DNA of 29,635 nucleotides. It comes from CAYPLH01 sp964411505. GTDB lineage: Bacteria > Bacillota > Clostridia > CAYPLH01 > DUMO01. Position 1 is the stretch's first letter; each line of letters begins with the position of its first letter. Shown in pieces: positions 1 through 8,368 of this stretch. Below the pieces are notes generated by a model. It worked only from the letters and a program-made list of their open reading frames with translations, ran no database searches and was not told where the DNA came from. The position numbers were made by a program, and so were the translations under genes. The stretch is from assembly GCA_964411505.1 (NCBI GenBank), contig CAYPLH010000047.1, positions 1 through 29,635 of the forward strand, given 5' to 3'.

Positions 1-79
1 TGGCCATTTGCTCACCATAATTATGATTATGTGTCATTATATTAGTCACATGTCCGGGTGATGACCTAACCCCTGCAAT
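1..79 (-). pseudogene. Fragment of a second alpha/beta hydrolase gene (runs off left edge)
   Basis: These 79 bases match 10964-11042, inside the intact alpha/beta hydrolase gene, at 76 of 79 positions by eye. In the matching minus-strand frame they encode GVRSSPGHVT followed by HNHNYGEQMA, as in the intact protein. The match stops abruptly at base 79, where oxidoreductase sequence begins. The fragment continues beyond the window edge in the downstream direction. The near-identity suggests recent duplication or recombination rather than old divergence. Whether a longer part of this second copy exists outside the window cannot be seen. Confidence 0.85.
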
Positions 80-552
80 CGGTAGTATTTCATATATACG
101 TCGCTGGTAACAAGCCTCCCCAACAAACTGCCGCTTACTGCATCTTTCAGCCTCAATACAGCATCTGAAAACCTCAGTTGAGATATTACGGCCATTTTTA
201 CATTATTCTTTTTGCTGGCATTAATCATGCTGTCAGCTTCTTCTAGACTTATAGCCATTGGCTTTTCCGTTATTACATGCTTTCCTGCATTTGCCGTCAT
301 AATGGCCAGAGGCGCATGTAAACCACTTTGGGTACATATGCATACATCATCAATATTTTCATCCGTCATCATATCTTCTACTGAAACATATACCCTTGTC
401 CCAAACTTTTTTGAAAACTCCTCCCGGGCTTCCTTGTTTACATCAGTTACTCCAGTTAGCTGTATGCCTTTAACCCTTAAAACAGCATTTGCATGCCAGT
501 TTGAAATTGTACCACAGCCGATTATACCAAAGCCCAAAACCTTTCTCTTCAT
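46..552 (-). pseudogene. Gfo/Idh/MocA oxidoreductase, N-terminal half only
   Basis: This encodes the NAD(P)-binding Rossmann domain of a Gfo/Idh/MocA-family sugar or cyclitol dehydrogenase. Visible features are the GIIGCGTIS nucleotide-binding loop near the N-terminus and the family TEKPM motif with its conserved lysine near residue 97. The start is supported by AGAGGG about 8 bases before the ATG. Family members run about 330-400 residues; this one ends at 168. The last dozen or so residues (through HHPDM) are out-of-frame translation of the alpha/beta hydrolase fragment at 1-79, so the true coding part ends near base 80. The C-terminal substrate-binding domain is missing, so activity is unlikely. 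It follows a short dihydrodipicolinate-synthase-like remnant and the PHP gene on the same strand. Confidence 0.85.
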
Positions 553-571
553 GAGAACACCCTCTTACCTT

Positions 572-682
572 TTAGCAAAATGTTTCCTTTTTCACTTTGC
601 GCATAGCTTTTTCAACTTCCTCCACATGTTTTTCAGATGCAGTCTCATACGGTTTTCTTATTAGTTTAAGCATCTGTGATTC
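572..682 (-). pseudogene. Possible C-terminal remnant of a DapA/NAL-family aldolase
   Basis: An open minus-strand stretch between the PHP gene and the truncated oxidoreductase ends at a TAA at 572-574. It encodes about 36 residues including LKLIRKPYETASEK and HVEEVEKAMRKV. The charged terminal helix after an RKPYxxxSE segment resembles the last helix of the dihydrodipicolinate synthase / N-acetylneuraminate lyase family. There is no start codon with a ribosome site, so this is at best the tail of a gene deleted upstream. The family assignment rests on a short pattern and is tentative. Confidence 0.35.
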
Positions 683-1568
683 AATGCCTGTTTACGTGAA
701 TTAATTGGCTCCACGCTTTCTTTCCATTTCCATCAATACACTCAACACGTATCGTGCGGTTAAGTGGATGTATCTTATTAGATGCTTCGGTTATATATTC
801 TCCTTCAGGAGCAAATATATGAGATCCTGTCCAATGGGAATCCGGGTGAAAAATAATATGTTTTACAGGCGAAGTTTTTATATGTATACTCTCACCATCT
901 ATTTCGATTTGTTTTATAGCAGGATCCTGAGAACAGTAAAAACGCCCCTTTTTTATGCTTTCCAGTAAACTGGCATGAGTAAATTCAGGGCTATTTACCA
1001 TAATAAAGCCGCCAAACAGCTCGCGGGTATATCTGTGAGTATCTTCAGTGGCAAAAAGTAATGGAGCAACTCCTTTAGTTGATATTACATCTATGTAAGA
1101 TGATGCGTCCCCATTATCTTTCTCAACAGCGCAAAGTGAATTGTATATTTCAACTCCATCATATTCTTTCAAGTCATATAAATCTTGATGACTCATATAC
1201 GACCAGTGAGGATGTGCTACTATGGAAATACCTCCCTGCCGTCTAATGTCATTAATAGCATCTTGGGGACTTAATGAATTATTTTTTTTCAATATTGATT
1301 CAATACAAACAGCAACAATATGACAGGCTCTCCTTGAATCCCCATAAATGAAATGATACTCACAGCCTCTGAAAATAATCATCCCTTCACAAGATATTTC
1401 ATCTGCCAATTGCCAATGATCGGTTATGGATAAAAAATCATATTCCGCTTTTTTAAATATTTTGATGCATTCTTGTGGGCTTTTTACACCATCGGACATT
1501 GTTGTGTGTGTATGAAGATTTCCCTTATACCACCCAAATTCTTGATTAAATAATTGCCGATTAGGCAT
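681..1568 (-). CDS. PHP-domain metal-dependent phosphoesterase-like protein
   Basis: PHP-domain proteins bind a cluster of metal ions and hydrolyse phosphoesters; catabolic-locus members are often of unknown substrate. The N-terminal metal motif NLHTHTTMSDG (HxH) is at residues 17-27, SITDHW follows near residue 44, and a later IVAHPHWS supplies further histidines. The length of about 295 residues fits stand-alone PHP proteins. I chose the ATG at 1568 because GAAAGGATGGG lies just upstream; a GTG at 1610 would add 14 residues but has no ribosome site. It is probably cytoplasmic, as no signal peptide or membrane segment is seen. It is the last intact gene of the minus-strand series in this window, and the gene downstream of it is broken. 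Confidence 0.8.
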   Translation of the reverse strand: MPNRQLFNQEFGWYKGNLHTHTTMSDGVKSPQECIKIFKKAEYDFLSITDHWQLADEISCEGMIIFRGCEYHFIYGDSRRACHIVAVCIESILKKNNSLSPQDAINDIRRQGGISIVAHPHWSYMSHQDLYDLKEYDGVEIYNSLCAVEKDNGDASSYIDVISTKGVAPLLFATEDTHRYTRELFGGFIMVNSPEFTHASLLESIKKGRFYCSQDPAIKQIEIDGESIHIKTSPVKHIIFHPDSHWTGSHIFAPEGEYITEASNKIHPLNRTIRVECIDGNGKKAWSQLIHVNRH

Positions 1569-1647
1569 ATCTAAATCCCATCCTTTCGTTAATAAATTTC
1601 TAATACTCACTTATACATTTTCTGCCAAGGATATTTGCTATGACAAG

Positions 1648-1770
1648 TTAATGCTCACATTCCTCATATATTACATCATTTCTCCTAGATGCTAATGTTT
1701 GTTTAAACATATGATAGCATTCCTCCAACAACTTACATTCATAAAACGCGTAATGCTTGTAACATAAAGC
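1648..1770 (-). pseudogene. Unidentified short coding remnant
   Basis: Between the PHP gene and the 1818-1863 hairpin, the minus strand is open for 40 codons and ends at TAA (1648-1650). The translation contains HYAFYECKLLEECYHMFKQ and ends EECEH. Its amphipathic, cysteine-containing character looks like a protein tail rather than random sequence. There is no start codon with a ribosome site, and I do not recognise the family. It may be the C-terminus of a deleted gene. Confidence 0.3.
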
Positions 1771-1817
1771 TTAATCAATCAGTTCTTTGAGTACTATAGG
1801 ATTATTCTTTTGCTTCT

Positions 1818-1863
1818 CTGCTGGAGTGTGTTTATAAAAAGATTTATAAATACACTCCAGCAG
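1818..1863. repeat. Near-perfect 21-bp inverted repeat (long hairpin)
   Basis: The left arm at 1818-1838 begins CTGCTGGAGTGTG and the right arm at 1843-1863 ends CACTCCAGCAG. The arms pair at 20 of 21 positions around a 4-base loop, AAGA. It lies just downstream of the nitrilase-family gene (stop at 1897), so it could end that transcript, but no T-run follows on the minus strand. The outer TGCTGGAGTRTGTT motif recurs singly at about 25192-25205, which suggests joined ends of a small mobile element instead. Confidence 0.75.
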
Positions 1864-1896
1864 AAAATGTATGTAAACCACTAGCAATAAAGTTTA

Positions 1897-2859
1897 TTAC
1901 ACGTATTGCTCTGGATAATCTTCAGCTCTGTTGTTTTCATGAAATTCTAAGGAACGCTTAAAATAATCATCTAAAAGCTCAACCTGAAATTCTCTTACCA
2001 TTTCCATAGCACTGATTCCATTAATCTCACTAGTTATTAACACGGCTCCAAGGTGTCCTGGGTCATGTATAGTAACTCCATGACCATATTTCTGCTTCAT
2101 ATTCCATAACCTTTTTCCATTAAAGTCAAGATGCGCTAGTGCATAGTCAAGATTAATAGTTTTTGTGAAATAACTAAAATAGCTGCTGCTTCGTCCAATT
2201 GTTTCGCCTACTGGAGAGACAATTGTACTTTCACCATGCCCAAAAGCGGAAACAAAATAAGAACGACATGAGTAAGCCCAATAATTTTGCATTATACTAC
2301 CGTGATAGTTTGAAGAAAAAACAATGATTTCAGGTCTTTCCTTTTCGTATTTAGCTCTTATAGGTTCAAAGTTTAAATCAAAACAAATTGCACATCCAAT
2401 TTTACCAAAGTCACACTCAATGATTGGTATATTTTTCCCACAGTAAATATTGCCATACATTCTTTCAGTTTCAACTACATGGTTCTTATTGTAAATACCA
2501 TCTATTTTACCTTTTCTATTAATCAAAATTATTGAGTTTCTGAACGAACCATCAGGCACTTGCCTGATGGTAGAATATGCAATATTACAATTGTTATTAA
2601 TTGCAATAACACGATAAAAGTCTAATACTCTTGCCCCTCTGTTAATAAAATACTCATTTCTATCTCTTGCATGTAAATTTGCAGGTCTGTCACATGCTTC
2701 TGGAAGTACAATAAAATCAGGTTTTTCTGGAAGTACCTTTTCAACTTCTTTTGCCAATGATTCTATCATCTTATTAACCGCATTATCATAACCAAATTTA
2801 ACATCCACCGATATAGCGTTTTTTCTACCTAATATGCTTATCTTTACATTTCTTGCCAA
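1897..2859 (-). CDS. Carbon-nitrogen hydrolase (nitrilase superfamily)
   Basis: This is a cytoplasmic amidase-type enzyme that hydrolyses a non-peptide C-N bond; family members include beta-ureidopropionase, N-carbamoylputrescine amidase and omega-amidase. The catalytic Glu-Lys-Cys triad is visible: E54 in LPEACDR, K125 in YNKNHVVETE and C159 in CAICFDLNFEP. The length of 320 residues is within the family range, though the C-terminal 40 residues look specific to this subgroup. The start is a TTG, chosen because AAAGGGG lies 10 bases upstream; the ATG at that site is in another frame. It follows the importer genes on the same strand. A role in releasing an amino group from the imported compound is inference; the substrate is unknown. 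Confidence 0.88.
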   Translation of the reverse strand: MARNVKISILGRKNAISVDVKFGYDNAVNKMIESLAKEVEKVLPEKPDFIVLPEACDRPANLHARDRNEYFINRGARVLDFYRVIAINNNCNIAYSTIRQVPDGSFRNSIILINRKGKIDGIYNKNHVVETERMYGNIYCGKNIPIIECDFGKIGCAICFDLNFEPIRAKYEKERPEIIVFSSNYHGSIMQNYWAYSCRSYFVSAFGHGESTIVSPVGETIGRSSSYFSYFTKTINLDYALAHLDFNGKRLWNMKQKYGHGVTIHDPGHLGAVLITSEINGISAMEMVREFQVELLDDYFKRSLEFHENNRAEDYPEQYV

Positions 2860-2977
2860 ACCAGATCATCCCCTTTCTGATTCAAATTCAAGGTTACTTC
2901 TTAAATCAAAACAAGCTTTAGACTTACTTAAATTTTGCTTTTTATCTCCCAAACTAGAAGCATTTCTTTTAGCTTAA

Positions 2978-3139
2978 TTAAAAGTCCTCTTTACATGATT
3001 CCCATTCTTCCAAGCTGCAAAATTGTTCTGGTAGTATAGAACACTGCTCTGTTGCTTTTTCTTGAAGATATTTCAGTGTTGAGCACTTGATAGTATTATA
3101 TGGAAATATTGTATTGTGTTTTCTGTTTTTATTAAAGTT
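2978..3139 (-). pseudogene. Unidentified short coding remnant
   Basis: In the 415-base gap between the solute-binding protein and the nitrilase gene, the minus strand is open for 53 codons ending at TAA (2978-2980). The translation includes TLKYLQEKATEQCSILPEQ and ends EEWESCKEDF, which looks like a real protein tail. No ATG, GTG or TTG with a ribosome site begins it. I cannot assign a family. The rest of the gap (2860-2977 and 3140-3274) shows only the nitrilase ribosome site and the stem-loop at 3185-3227. Confidence 0.3.
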
Positions 3140-3184
3140 TCACCCCTTTATTTTTTACGAAGAGTTACTTTTTTTTTTCGAGAG

Positions 3185-3227
3185 ACAGCGGGTATAGTTC
3201 ATAGGATATAGTTCATATACCCACTGT
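3185..3227. repeat. Stem-loop with nested direct repeat
   Basis: The arms ACAGCGGGTAT and ATACCCACTGT pair at 10 of 11 positions. The loop region contains TATAGTTCATA twice in tandem. A run of ten T lies on the lower-coordinate side (about 3169-3178). For minus-strand transcripts leaving the solute-binding gene that run reads as A, so it is not a standard intrinsic terminator, although it lies 48 bases after that gene's stop. Confidence 0.5.
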
Positions 3228-3274
3228 CCTTAATGATAGTAGTAACCTTAATAATGTTGTTTTAATACATAATT

Positions 3275-4933
3275 TTAATTTCGAGACCTGTCATAAGCAT
3301 TCTGTCGGATTTCTAAAGCTCTATCGACACCTATTTCTTTAAGTGTTTCTAATACTTCATCCCAACTGTCCATAGATTTTTCACCTATAACATACTGTGC
3401 ATCAATTTGAGCCATAAAAGTTAGAAGGTCTGCTTCAATAATCGCTAATTCCTGCTGTTCATCTTCCGTAAAGCGAATAAATTCTGAGTATCCCTGTGTC
3501 ATATAAGGAAAATAGTGCTCTTTACAATGCGGTCCTTTTAGATGATTATATTCACCAGTTATTATATGATCCAGTATTGGTGCATATTCCATAAGCGGAG
3601 GTAGATATCTTGGCCATGTTCCGGCACCACCTGGTGTTACATACGTATGAATGTATTGATTCATTGCCATATCCTTATCTCTATCCGGAAAATTATTCCT
3701 GTAACTAGCTCTTTCATAGTAGTATTCTCCATCTACTTCCTCTAAATGGTAATGCATATCTTCTATCCCAAACCACCCTGCAATACCTCCTAATCCATTT
3801 TCATACTTATTTACATCTGGCTGGTAAAATACATCAATCCATCTCATAGTAGCTTCAGGGTATGGATTTTTTATAGTCAATGCTGCGACTCCTATCGAAT
3901 AACCACTATCCATTGGAGTCATTTTTACGTTATTAATTGGTGACGTTAGTGGTGGTAATATAAGAACCTCCCGTGCTCCTCCAACTCCATACATATTAGG
4001 GCCGGTCACATGAACACCAATCAGTCTTTGTTCGCCTTTTGCTAATAGCTCTTGCGTTGTCTGGGAAAACATCTCGTTATCAATAAGTCCTTCGGCAAAC
4101 AGTTTTGCCAAATATGTGACATATTCCCTATATGCAACTGTCATTGGAGAAAAAATCACCTTATCATCAATAACATTGAATCTTCCACCTCCTGCATCTC
4201 CAAAAGCAGAAAGCAATAATCCATGCGGCATACCCAAAACAGACATGGGTATTATGTCATCTTTACCGCTTTTATTGGGATCGCCATATTTAAAAGCGCG
4301 TAAAACTTCATAAAGCTCATCTGTATTTGTAGGAATTTCCATTCCAGTATTCTCTAAAAAGTCGACTCTAATATGTATTAAACCTCCTGGAGATGTTGGT
4401 GTAAGTGCGATAGAAGGCAATGAGTATATATTACCATCCAAAGCGGTAAGACCTTCTCGTATATTTCCAACATTTCCTTTTCCTTCATCCATTAATGACA
4501 AAAGATTCGGTGCATAATTTTCTATTAGAGTATTCAATGGTAACAACATTCTTGCCTGAGTTCCGTATGCCATTTCATCAGGTATTGTAATAAATGCTCT
4601 GAGAAAGAGATCTGGAAGATCCCCACTTGCAAAAGCTAGATTTTTTCTTTCTGTATACCCATCTTGTGGCACTAAATTATATACTAGTTTGATATTAGTT
4701 AACTCTTCCATTGCCTTCATTACATCCAATTGCGACCAATCTGACTGTAATGAAGCCTTTGCCCCCATAACTTTTATTGTAATAGATTCATCTACTATAG
4801 GATACCCGGTAGCATTAAAATTATCTTTTGAAACGATTTCTTCTGTTTCTTTAAATTCTAAACTACTCATACAACCTGCAAATAATGCAAATGTAAAAAT
4901 AAATGTTACAAGCAATATAAAAAATTTCTTCAT
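3275..4933 (-). CDS. ABC transporter solute-binding lipoprotein (LplA/YtcQ type)
   Basis: This is the extracellular substrate-binding component of a carbohydrate-type ABC importer, anchored to the membrane by a lipid. The N-terminus has a basic start (MKKF), a hydrophobic stretch and a lipobox LFAGC about 20 residues in, then a mature domain. The total of about 552 residues fits the long family 1 binding proteins paired with LplB/LplC permeases. I chose the ATG at 4933 because AAAGGA lies about 12 bases upstream and the lipoprotein signal begins there; a TTG at 4963 would add 10 unlikely residues. It lies downstream of the two permeases but 609 bases away, so it may have its own promoter. The ligand cannot be read from sequence. 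No ATPase gene is present, as usual for these systems, which share a housekeeping MsmX-like ATPase. Confidence 0.9.
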   Translation of the reverse strand: MKKFFILLVTFIFTFALFAGCMSSLEFKETEEIVSKDNFNATGYPIVDESITIKVMGAKASLQSDWSQLDVMKAMEELTNIKLVYNLVPQDGYTERKNLAFASGDLPDLFLRAFITIPDEMAYGTQARMLLPLNTLIENYAPNLLSLMDEGKGNVGNIREGLTALDGNIYSLPSIALTPTSPGGLIHIRVDFLENTGMEIPTNTDELYEVLRAFKYGDPNKSGKDDIIPMSVLGMPHGLLLSAFGDAGGGRFNVIDDKVIFSPMTVAYREYVTYLAKLFAEGLIDNEMFSQTTQELLAKGEQRLIGVHVTGPNMYGVGGAREVLILPPLTSPINNVKMTPMDSGYSIGVAALTIKNPYPEATMRWIDVFYQPDVNKYENGLGGIAGWFGIEDMHYHLEEVDGEYYYERASYRNNFPDRDKDMAMNQYIHTYVTPGGAGTWPRYLPPLMEYAPILDHIITGEYNHLKGPHCKEHYFPYMTQGYSEFIRFTEDEQQELAIIEADLLTFMAQIDAQYVIGEKSMDSWDEVLETLKEIGVDRALEIRQNAYDRSRN

Positions 4934-4963
4934 AATTATATTCATTCCTTTCGCTTCGCTCAA

Positions 4964-5572
4964 GGCGTAAAACTAATTAAAAAAGTTACCTTCGAGCGTT
5001 AATAATTTTATAATCAAGCCTTTATGGGTTCCGGTACACAACAAGTCACGAGGGTGAGTGAGCGCCTAACTTGTCAGATGACCGCATAATTATATGTGTA
5101 GACCGCATTTCCAAGCAATAATAAGTATATCTTTGAGTATCTTTAATTCATGGCTCTATACTGAACGACTTTTATTTTTTTATATAATGATACTCAAGTA
5201 CACATATAATTTAGTGAATCTTAACACGCTAATATTTAAACACACCCCCCTATTATTATTTTGTATTCCTCATTAATTTCTCCGAATACCTCCTTTCTTA
5301 AAAAATAGTTTACTACAAAGGCTAAATAATTTAATAAAATTTATTAACATTTCTTGTTCAACTTAATATTTCTTATCCAGCCAATCCATGAAGTAGATAT
5401 GCCTTTTGCTACATCATTTGCCTGTTTATACTACTTTCATTAAAAAATTTTCTCTATAAGCTCCATATTTCAAAAATCATTCATAGTCCTGTTACTCTTT
5501 TTATTCTCATCAATTTTCAAAATAGTATATTTTCAAAATTGATTAAGGTAAAATCCTTATAATTTATTTCTG
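4964..5572. other. Long intergenic region between permease and binding-protein genes
   Basis: I see no convincing gene on either strand. A short GC-richer patch at 5041-5074 has pairing ends ACAAGT and ACTTGT around GAGGGTGAGTGAGCGCC and could fold. On the minus strand, TTGAGT at about 5194 followed 17 bases on by TAAAAG is a weak promoter candidate for the binding-protein gene. The remainder is AT-rich with no recognised motif. Confidence 0.5.
5510..5542. repeat. AT-rich hairpin after the permease operon
   Basis: TCAATTTTCAAAATA (5510-5524) and TATTTTCAAAATTGA (5528-5542) pair at 14 of 15 positions with a 3-base loop. It lies 31 bases past the LplC-type permease stop. No T-run follows on the minus strand, so termination is possible but not shown; it could also stabilise the permease mRNA end. 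Confidence 0.55.
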
Positions 5573-6463
5573 TTAACCTTTTAATGAACCTATCATTATA
5601 CCTTGCACAAAATACTTTTGAAGAAGTGGATAAAGCAATAAAACTGGAATTGTAGAAACTATCATAACTGCATATTTAATTAACTCCACTATATTGACCT
5701 GTGTGAGCCAATCATCTAATTCATCCCCTGTCTGCATCATCTCAGCTTTCATTTCCTGTAAAATAAGAATTTCCCTCAAAATTAACTGAAGAGGGTATTT
5801 ACTTCTATCAGAAATATAAATTAATGCAAGAAAAAATGAATTCCAGTGTCCAACTGCATAAAATAACAGCATAACAGCTATTATTGGTTTTGATAACGGA
5901 AGAACTATACTGATAAACATACGTGTAATAGAACTTCCATCAATTGATGCTGATTCCTGAAGTTCCATAGGGATATTTGTTTGAAAAAATGTTCGTGAAA
6001 TTACAACATTCCACATCCCTACAGCATTCGGTATTACCAGTGCCCAAACTGTATTTATCATACCAAGATTCTTTACTACTAAATAATTTGGTATTAATCC
6101 TCCTGAGAAAAACATAGTAAAAGAAAATAATATCATAAAGAAATTTCTGCCAATAAAATCCTTTCTGGAAAGTGAAAAAGCACATGTCAGTGTAACAAAA
6201 AGATTTATTGATGTACCTAACAAAACGTAAAAAATTGTGTTTTTATATCCCATAAGTATATCCGAATTTTGAAATACGCGCCTGTATCCATCTGTTGTGA
6301 ATCCTTTAGGTAATAGCCATACTTGGCCAGTTGTCACCATAAAAGGGTCACTGAATGATGCATTTAATATAAATAACAAAGGATACAAGACTAAGCCTAA
6401 AATTATACTAAGAAAAATCATTACTACTAGGTGAAATATTTTATCTTCCATGCTTTCTTTCAT
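5573..6463 (-). CDS. Carbohydrate ABC transporter permease (LplC/YtcP type)
   Basis: This is an inner-membrane subunit that forms the import channel with the upstream permease. The 296-residue protein opens with a hydrophobic helix (VVMIFLSIILGLVLYPLLF) and has about six membrane segments. The cytoplasmic EAA loop that docks the ATPase is visible as ELQESASIDGSS then SIVLPLSKP. The C-terminal block DWLTQVNIVELIKYAVM and the ending QGIMIGSLKG are typical of the LplC subgroup. The start has AAGGGGG six bases upstream and lies 12 bases after the LplB stop, so the two permeases are one operon. A second copy of its C-terminal end, clearly diverged, is at 14530-14735. Confidence 0.92.
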   Translation of the reverse strand: MKESMEDKIFHLVVMIFLSIILGLVLYPLLFILNASFSDPFMVTTGQVWLLPKGFTTDGYRRVFQNSDILMGYKNTIFYVLLGTSINLFVTLTCAFSLSRKDFIGRNFFMILFSFTMFFSGGLIPNYLVVKNLGMINTVWALVIPNAVGMWNVVISRTFFQTNIPMELQESASIDGSSITRMFISIVLPLSKPIIAVMLLFYAVGHWNSFFLALIYISDRSKYPLQLILREILILQEMKAEMMQTGDELDDWLTQVNIVELIKYAVMIVSTIPVLLLYPLLQKYFVQGIMIGSLKG

Positions 6464-6475
6464 TTTTATACCCCC

Positions 6476-7420
6476 TTACCAAAGACTGATTTCTGCAACT
6501 TTTCTGGAAATTCTGTTCGCTAATATAAGCATAATGAAGTTTATTAAAGAATTAAATAAACCAACAGCTGCCGAAAAACTGTATTGGGCTTGGATCATTC
6601 CTGTCCTGTAGACATACGTGTTTATTACATCTGAAGAACTCATATTAAGAGGATTTTGCATCAGAAAAATTCTTTCAAATCCTACACTCATAATTCTTCC
6701 AATATTCAATATGAGAAGTATTACTATAGTTGGAAGTATGCCCGGTATATCTACATACCATACACGTTTCAGCCTTGTTGCCCCATCTATTATAGCTGCT
6801 TCATGTACTTCTACACTTATTCCTGTTAGTGCAGCTAAATATATAATAGAACCCCACCCCATACTTTTCCATACTCCGGTCCAAACATAAATGCTTTTAA
6901 ATAGCTCCGGTCTGGTTATGAATGGTATCTCCCTGCCTCCAAATAATCTTATAAAATTATTTATCAATCCACTGGCGGGGGACAAAAAAGCAAATATCAT
7001 TCCAACAAACACCATTGTTGATATAAAATGTGGTGCATACGTTACCGATTGTACTATTCTTTTAAACCTATTATACTTTACAGTATTTATCATTAACGCC
7101 AGTATAATGGGTGCTGGAAATTGTGCTACCAGCTGATATAAATTGATTGACAATGTATTCCATATAAGCACCCAAAAATAATATGAGTTGCAAAACCTTT
7201 TTAAGTGTCTAAGTCCTACCCAAGGACTGTTTAGAATTCCTAATCCCGGATTATAATTTCTAAAAGCTATCTGAACTCCATACAAAGGAAAGTATTGAAA
7301 CATGATAAAATAAACAAAAGCTGGTAGTATAAATAAGTATAACTCATAGTTATAAAAAATTTTTTTTAAGGTTTTTTTAGTGTTTTTCGAAGCTAAAATT
7401 TTAATACCGCGTCCTGTCAT
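6476..7420 (-). CDS. ABC transporter permease (LplB/YteP type)
   Basis: This is the first permease of the importer, 314 residues. After a short basic N-terminus there is a membrane helix (LYLFILPAFVYFIMFQYFP), then the LplB-type segment PLYGVQIAFRNYNPGLG, and about six membrane spans in all. The EAA loop reads EVHEAAIIDGATRLKRVWYV followed by DIPGILPT. AAAGGAG lies 13 bases before the ATG, slightly far. It is the first gene of its operon, and the 45-bp repeated element at 7483-7527 lies upstream in the expected promoter zone, so the importer is a candidate member of the regulon marked by that element. Confidence 0.92.
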   Translation of the reverse strand: MTGRGIKILASKNTKKTLKKIFYNYELYLFILPAFVYFIMFQYFPLYGVQIAFRNYNPGLGILNSPWVGLRHLKRFCNSYYFWVLIWNTLSINLYQLVAQFPAPIILALMINTVKYNRFKRIVQSVTYAPHFISTMVFVGMIFAFLSPASGLINNFIRLFGGREIPFITRPELFKSIYVWTGVWKSMGWGSIIYLAALTGISVEVHEAAIIDGATRLKRVWYVDIPGILPTIVILLILNIGRIMSVGFERIFLMQNPLNMSSSDVINTYVYRTGMIQAQYSFSAAVGLFNSLINFIMLILANRISRKVAEISLW

Positions 7421-7482
7421 TTATTTAACTAAGCTCCTTTCAAATTTATTTCGTTTTAATATTACTAGATATTTTAAATTCT

Positions 7483-7527
7483 GTATATGTGTGAAAATTA
7501 CTCTGATATGTTTTTCTTTACATATCA
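7483..7527 (-). promoter_or_regulatory. 45-bp repeated upstream element, copy A
   Basis: This block aligns without gaps to 25283-25327 (32 of 45 identities by eye) and to 19053-19097. Conserved cores, read on the plus strand, are GTAYATRTGT at the left, CTCTGATATGT in the middle and TTACATATCA at the right. It lies 63-107 bases upstream of the LplB permease start. AT-rich candidate -10 sequence lies on the gene side. A role as regulator binding site or promoter is inferred from position and conservation. Confidence 0.65.
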
Positions 7528-8235
7528 TTTTAAATTCGGAAATACTTTTTTCGTGATACATAAAATAAAGAATCGAAAGCTACGGGTAGTTATAATCAGC
7601 AGGTTTTGTTTATGAACGTTGGTCTTGCTCCCATTTGCCTAAGGCATCTGTTCATTATTGTTTTGTTCATGAAATCTGAGGCTGGGGACAGGAATTTGTG
7701 AAATAGAATCCCATTTTTTTTCGCATTCTTTTGCCACGGAGGGATACTGGAAATCCAAAAATATCTTTGTCCCAGTTACCTCCTGTATATACTCAGTTGT
7801 GCAAGGACGGTAAAAGGACATTACATATAGTTTTTACCAGAATCATGTTGTAAGACAAGCTGTTTTGCAGTAGGTTAGACATGATATGGTTCAGGGAAAG
7901 ATTCATATCAGCATAATTTTCTAGACGAGCAAACCTGCAGACACGACAAATTAAATTTCAGGTCGGCATTAAATTCACAAAATTAAATTCGCCCATGCGC
8001 TCTCTGCATATGCGAATGCAAATAATCATCAGGTTTAATCTGTGGCAAACAATTCATCCAATCCGGTTTCCAAAATAGCACTTAGTATGCATGCTTTAAA
8101 ATATTGTTTCGTATTGTGGATAGGTCTTCTTTCCTTGGCTTGAGTAAATTTCCAGATTGTCTTGTCGATATGGTTTGGTGCGCAGCTTAAGAATCTGCTC
8201 TCGATTGGAATAATAAAGCTCCTTTATCACAGAGG
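7528..8235 (-). pseudogene. Decayed coding region of unknown family
   Basis: This 700-base stretch has no intact gene. The best open piece is 7639-7821 on the minus strand (60 codons: begins SFYRPCTTEYIQEV and ends HEQNNNEQMP), but its apparent start has no ribosome site and an in-frame stop lies just before it. Other frames contain protein-like pieces such as KACILSAILETGLDELFATD near 8050-8110 and ARLENYADMNLSLNHIMSN near 7880-7940. The change of frame between pieces suggests one or more old genes with several frameshifts. I do not recognise the family. Confidence 0.4.
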
Positions 8236-8325
8236 GTCAATTTTAGACTATCATATACACCGCAGCAGTTTACTCTTTTTATGCAAAATCCTTTCTAGTG
8301 GTTAATATATCTCATAATGACTACA
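8236..8325 (-). pseudogene. Degenerate third fragment of the alpha/beta hydrolase gene
   Basis: The plus-strand sequence from GCAGCAGTTTACTC through GGTTAATATATCTCATAATG closely matches 10620-10680 in the intact hydrolase gene, which encodes INPWKEFC and RANCCGSQ. The reading frame here is broken: TAG replaces a codon in the NPWKE region. A few further bases (AGGGTCAATTT) continue the match on one side, then diverge. Flanks are unknown decayed sequence on one side and the end of an oxidoreductase pseudogene on the other. Confidence 0.75.
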
Positions 8326-8368
8326 TCAAATGCCACCTTCATATAATCAAACATACTTTTCAATTAGG

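Noticed and set aside
3185..3227. Intrinsic terminator for the solute-binding gene
   Set aside because: The T-run is on the wrong side for minus-strand RNA, so I list it only as a stem-loop.
5094..5276. A plus-strand 60-codon open frame in the permease/binding-protein gap
   Set aside because: There is no ribosome site, the translation is hydrophobic and low in complexity, and the AT-rich sequence makes such frames likely by chance.
7639..7821. A 60-codon open frame as a stand-alone gene
   Set aside because: There is no ribosome site, an in-frame stop lies shortly before the ATG, and surrounding frames also look like decayed protein. I treat it as part of a remnant.
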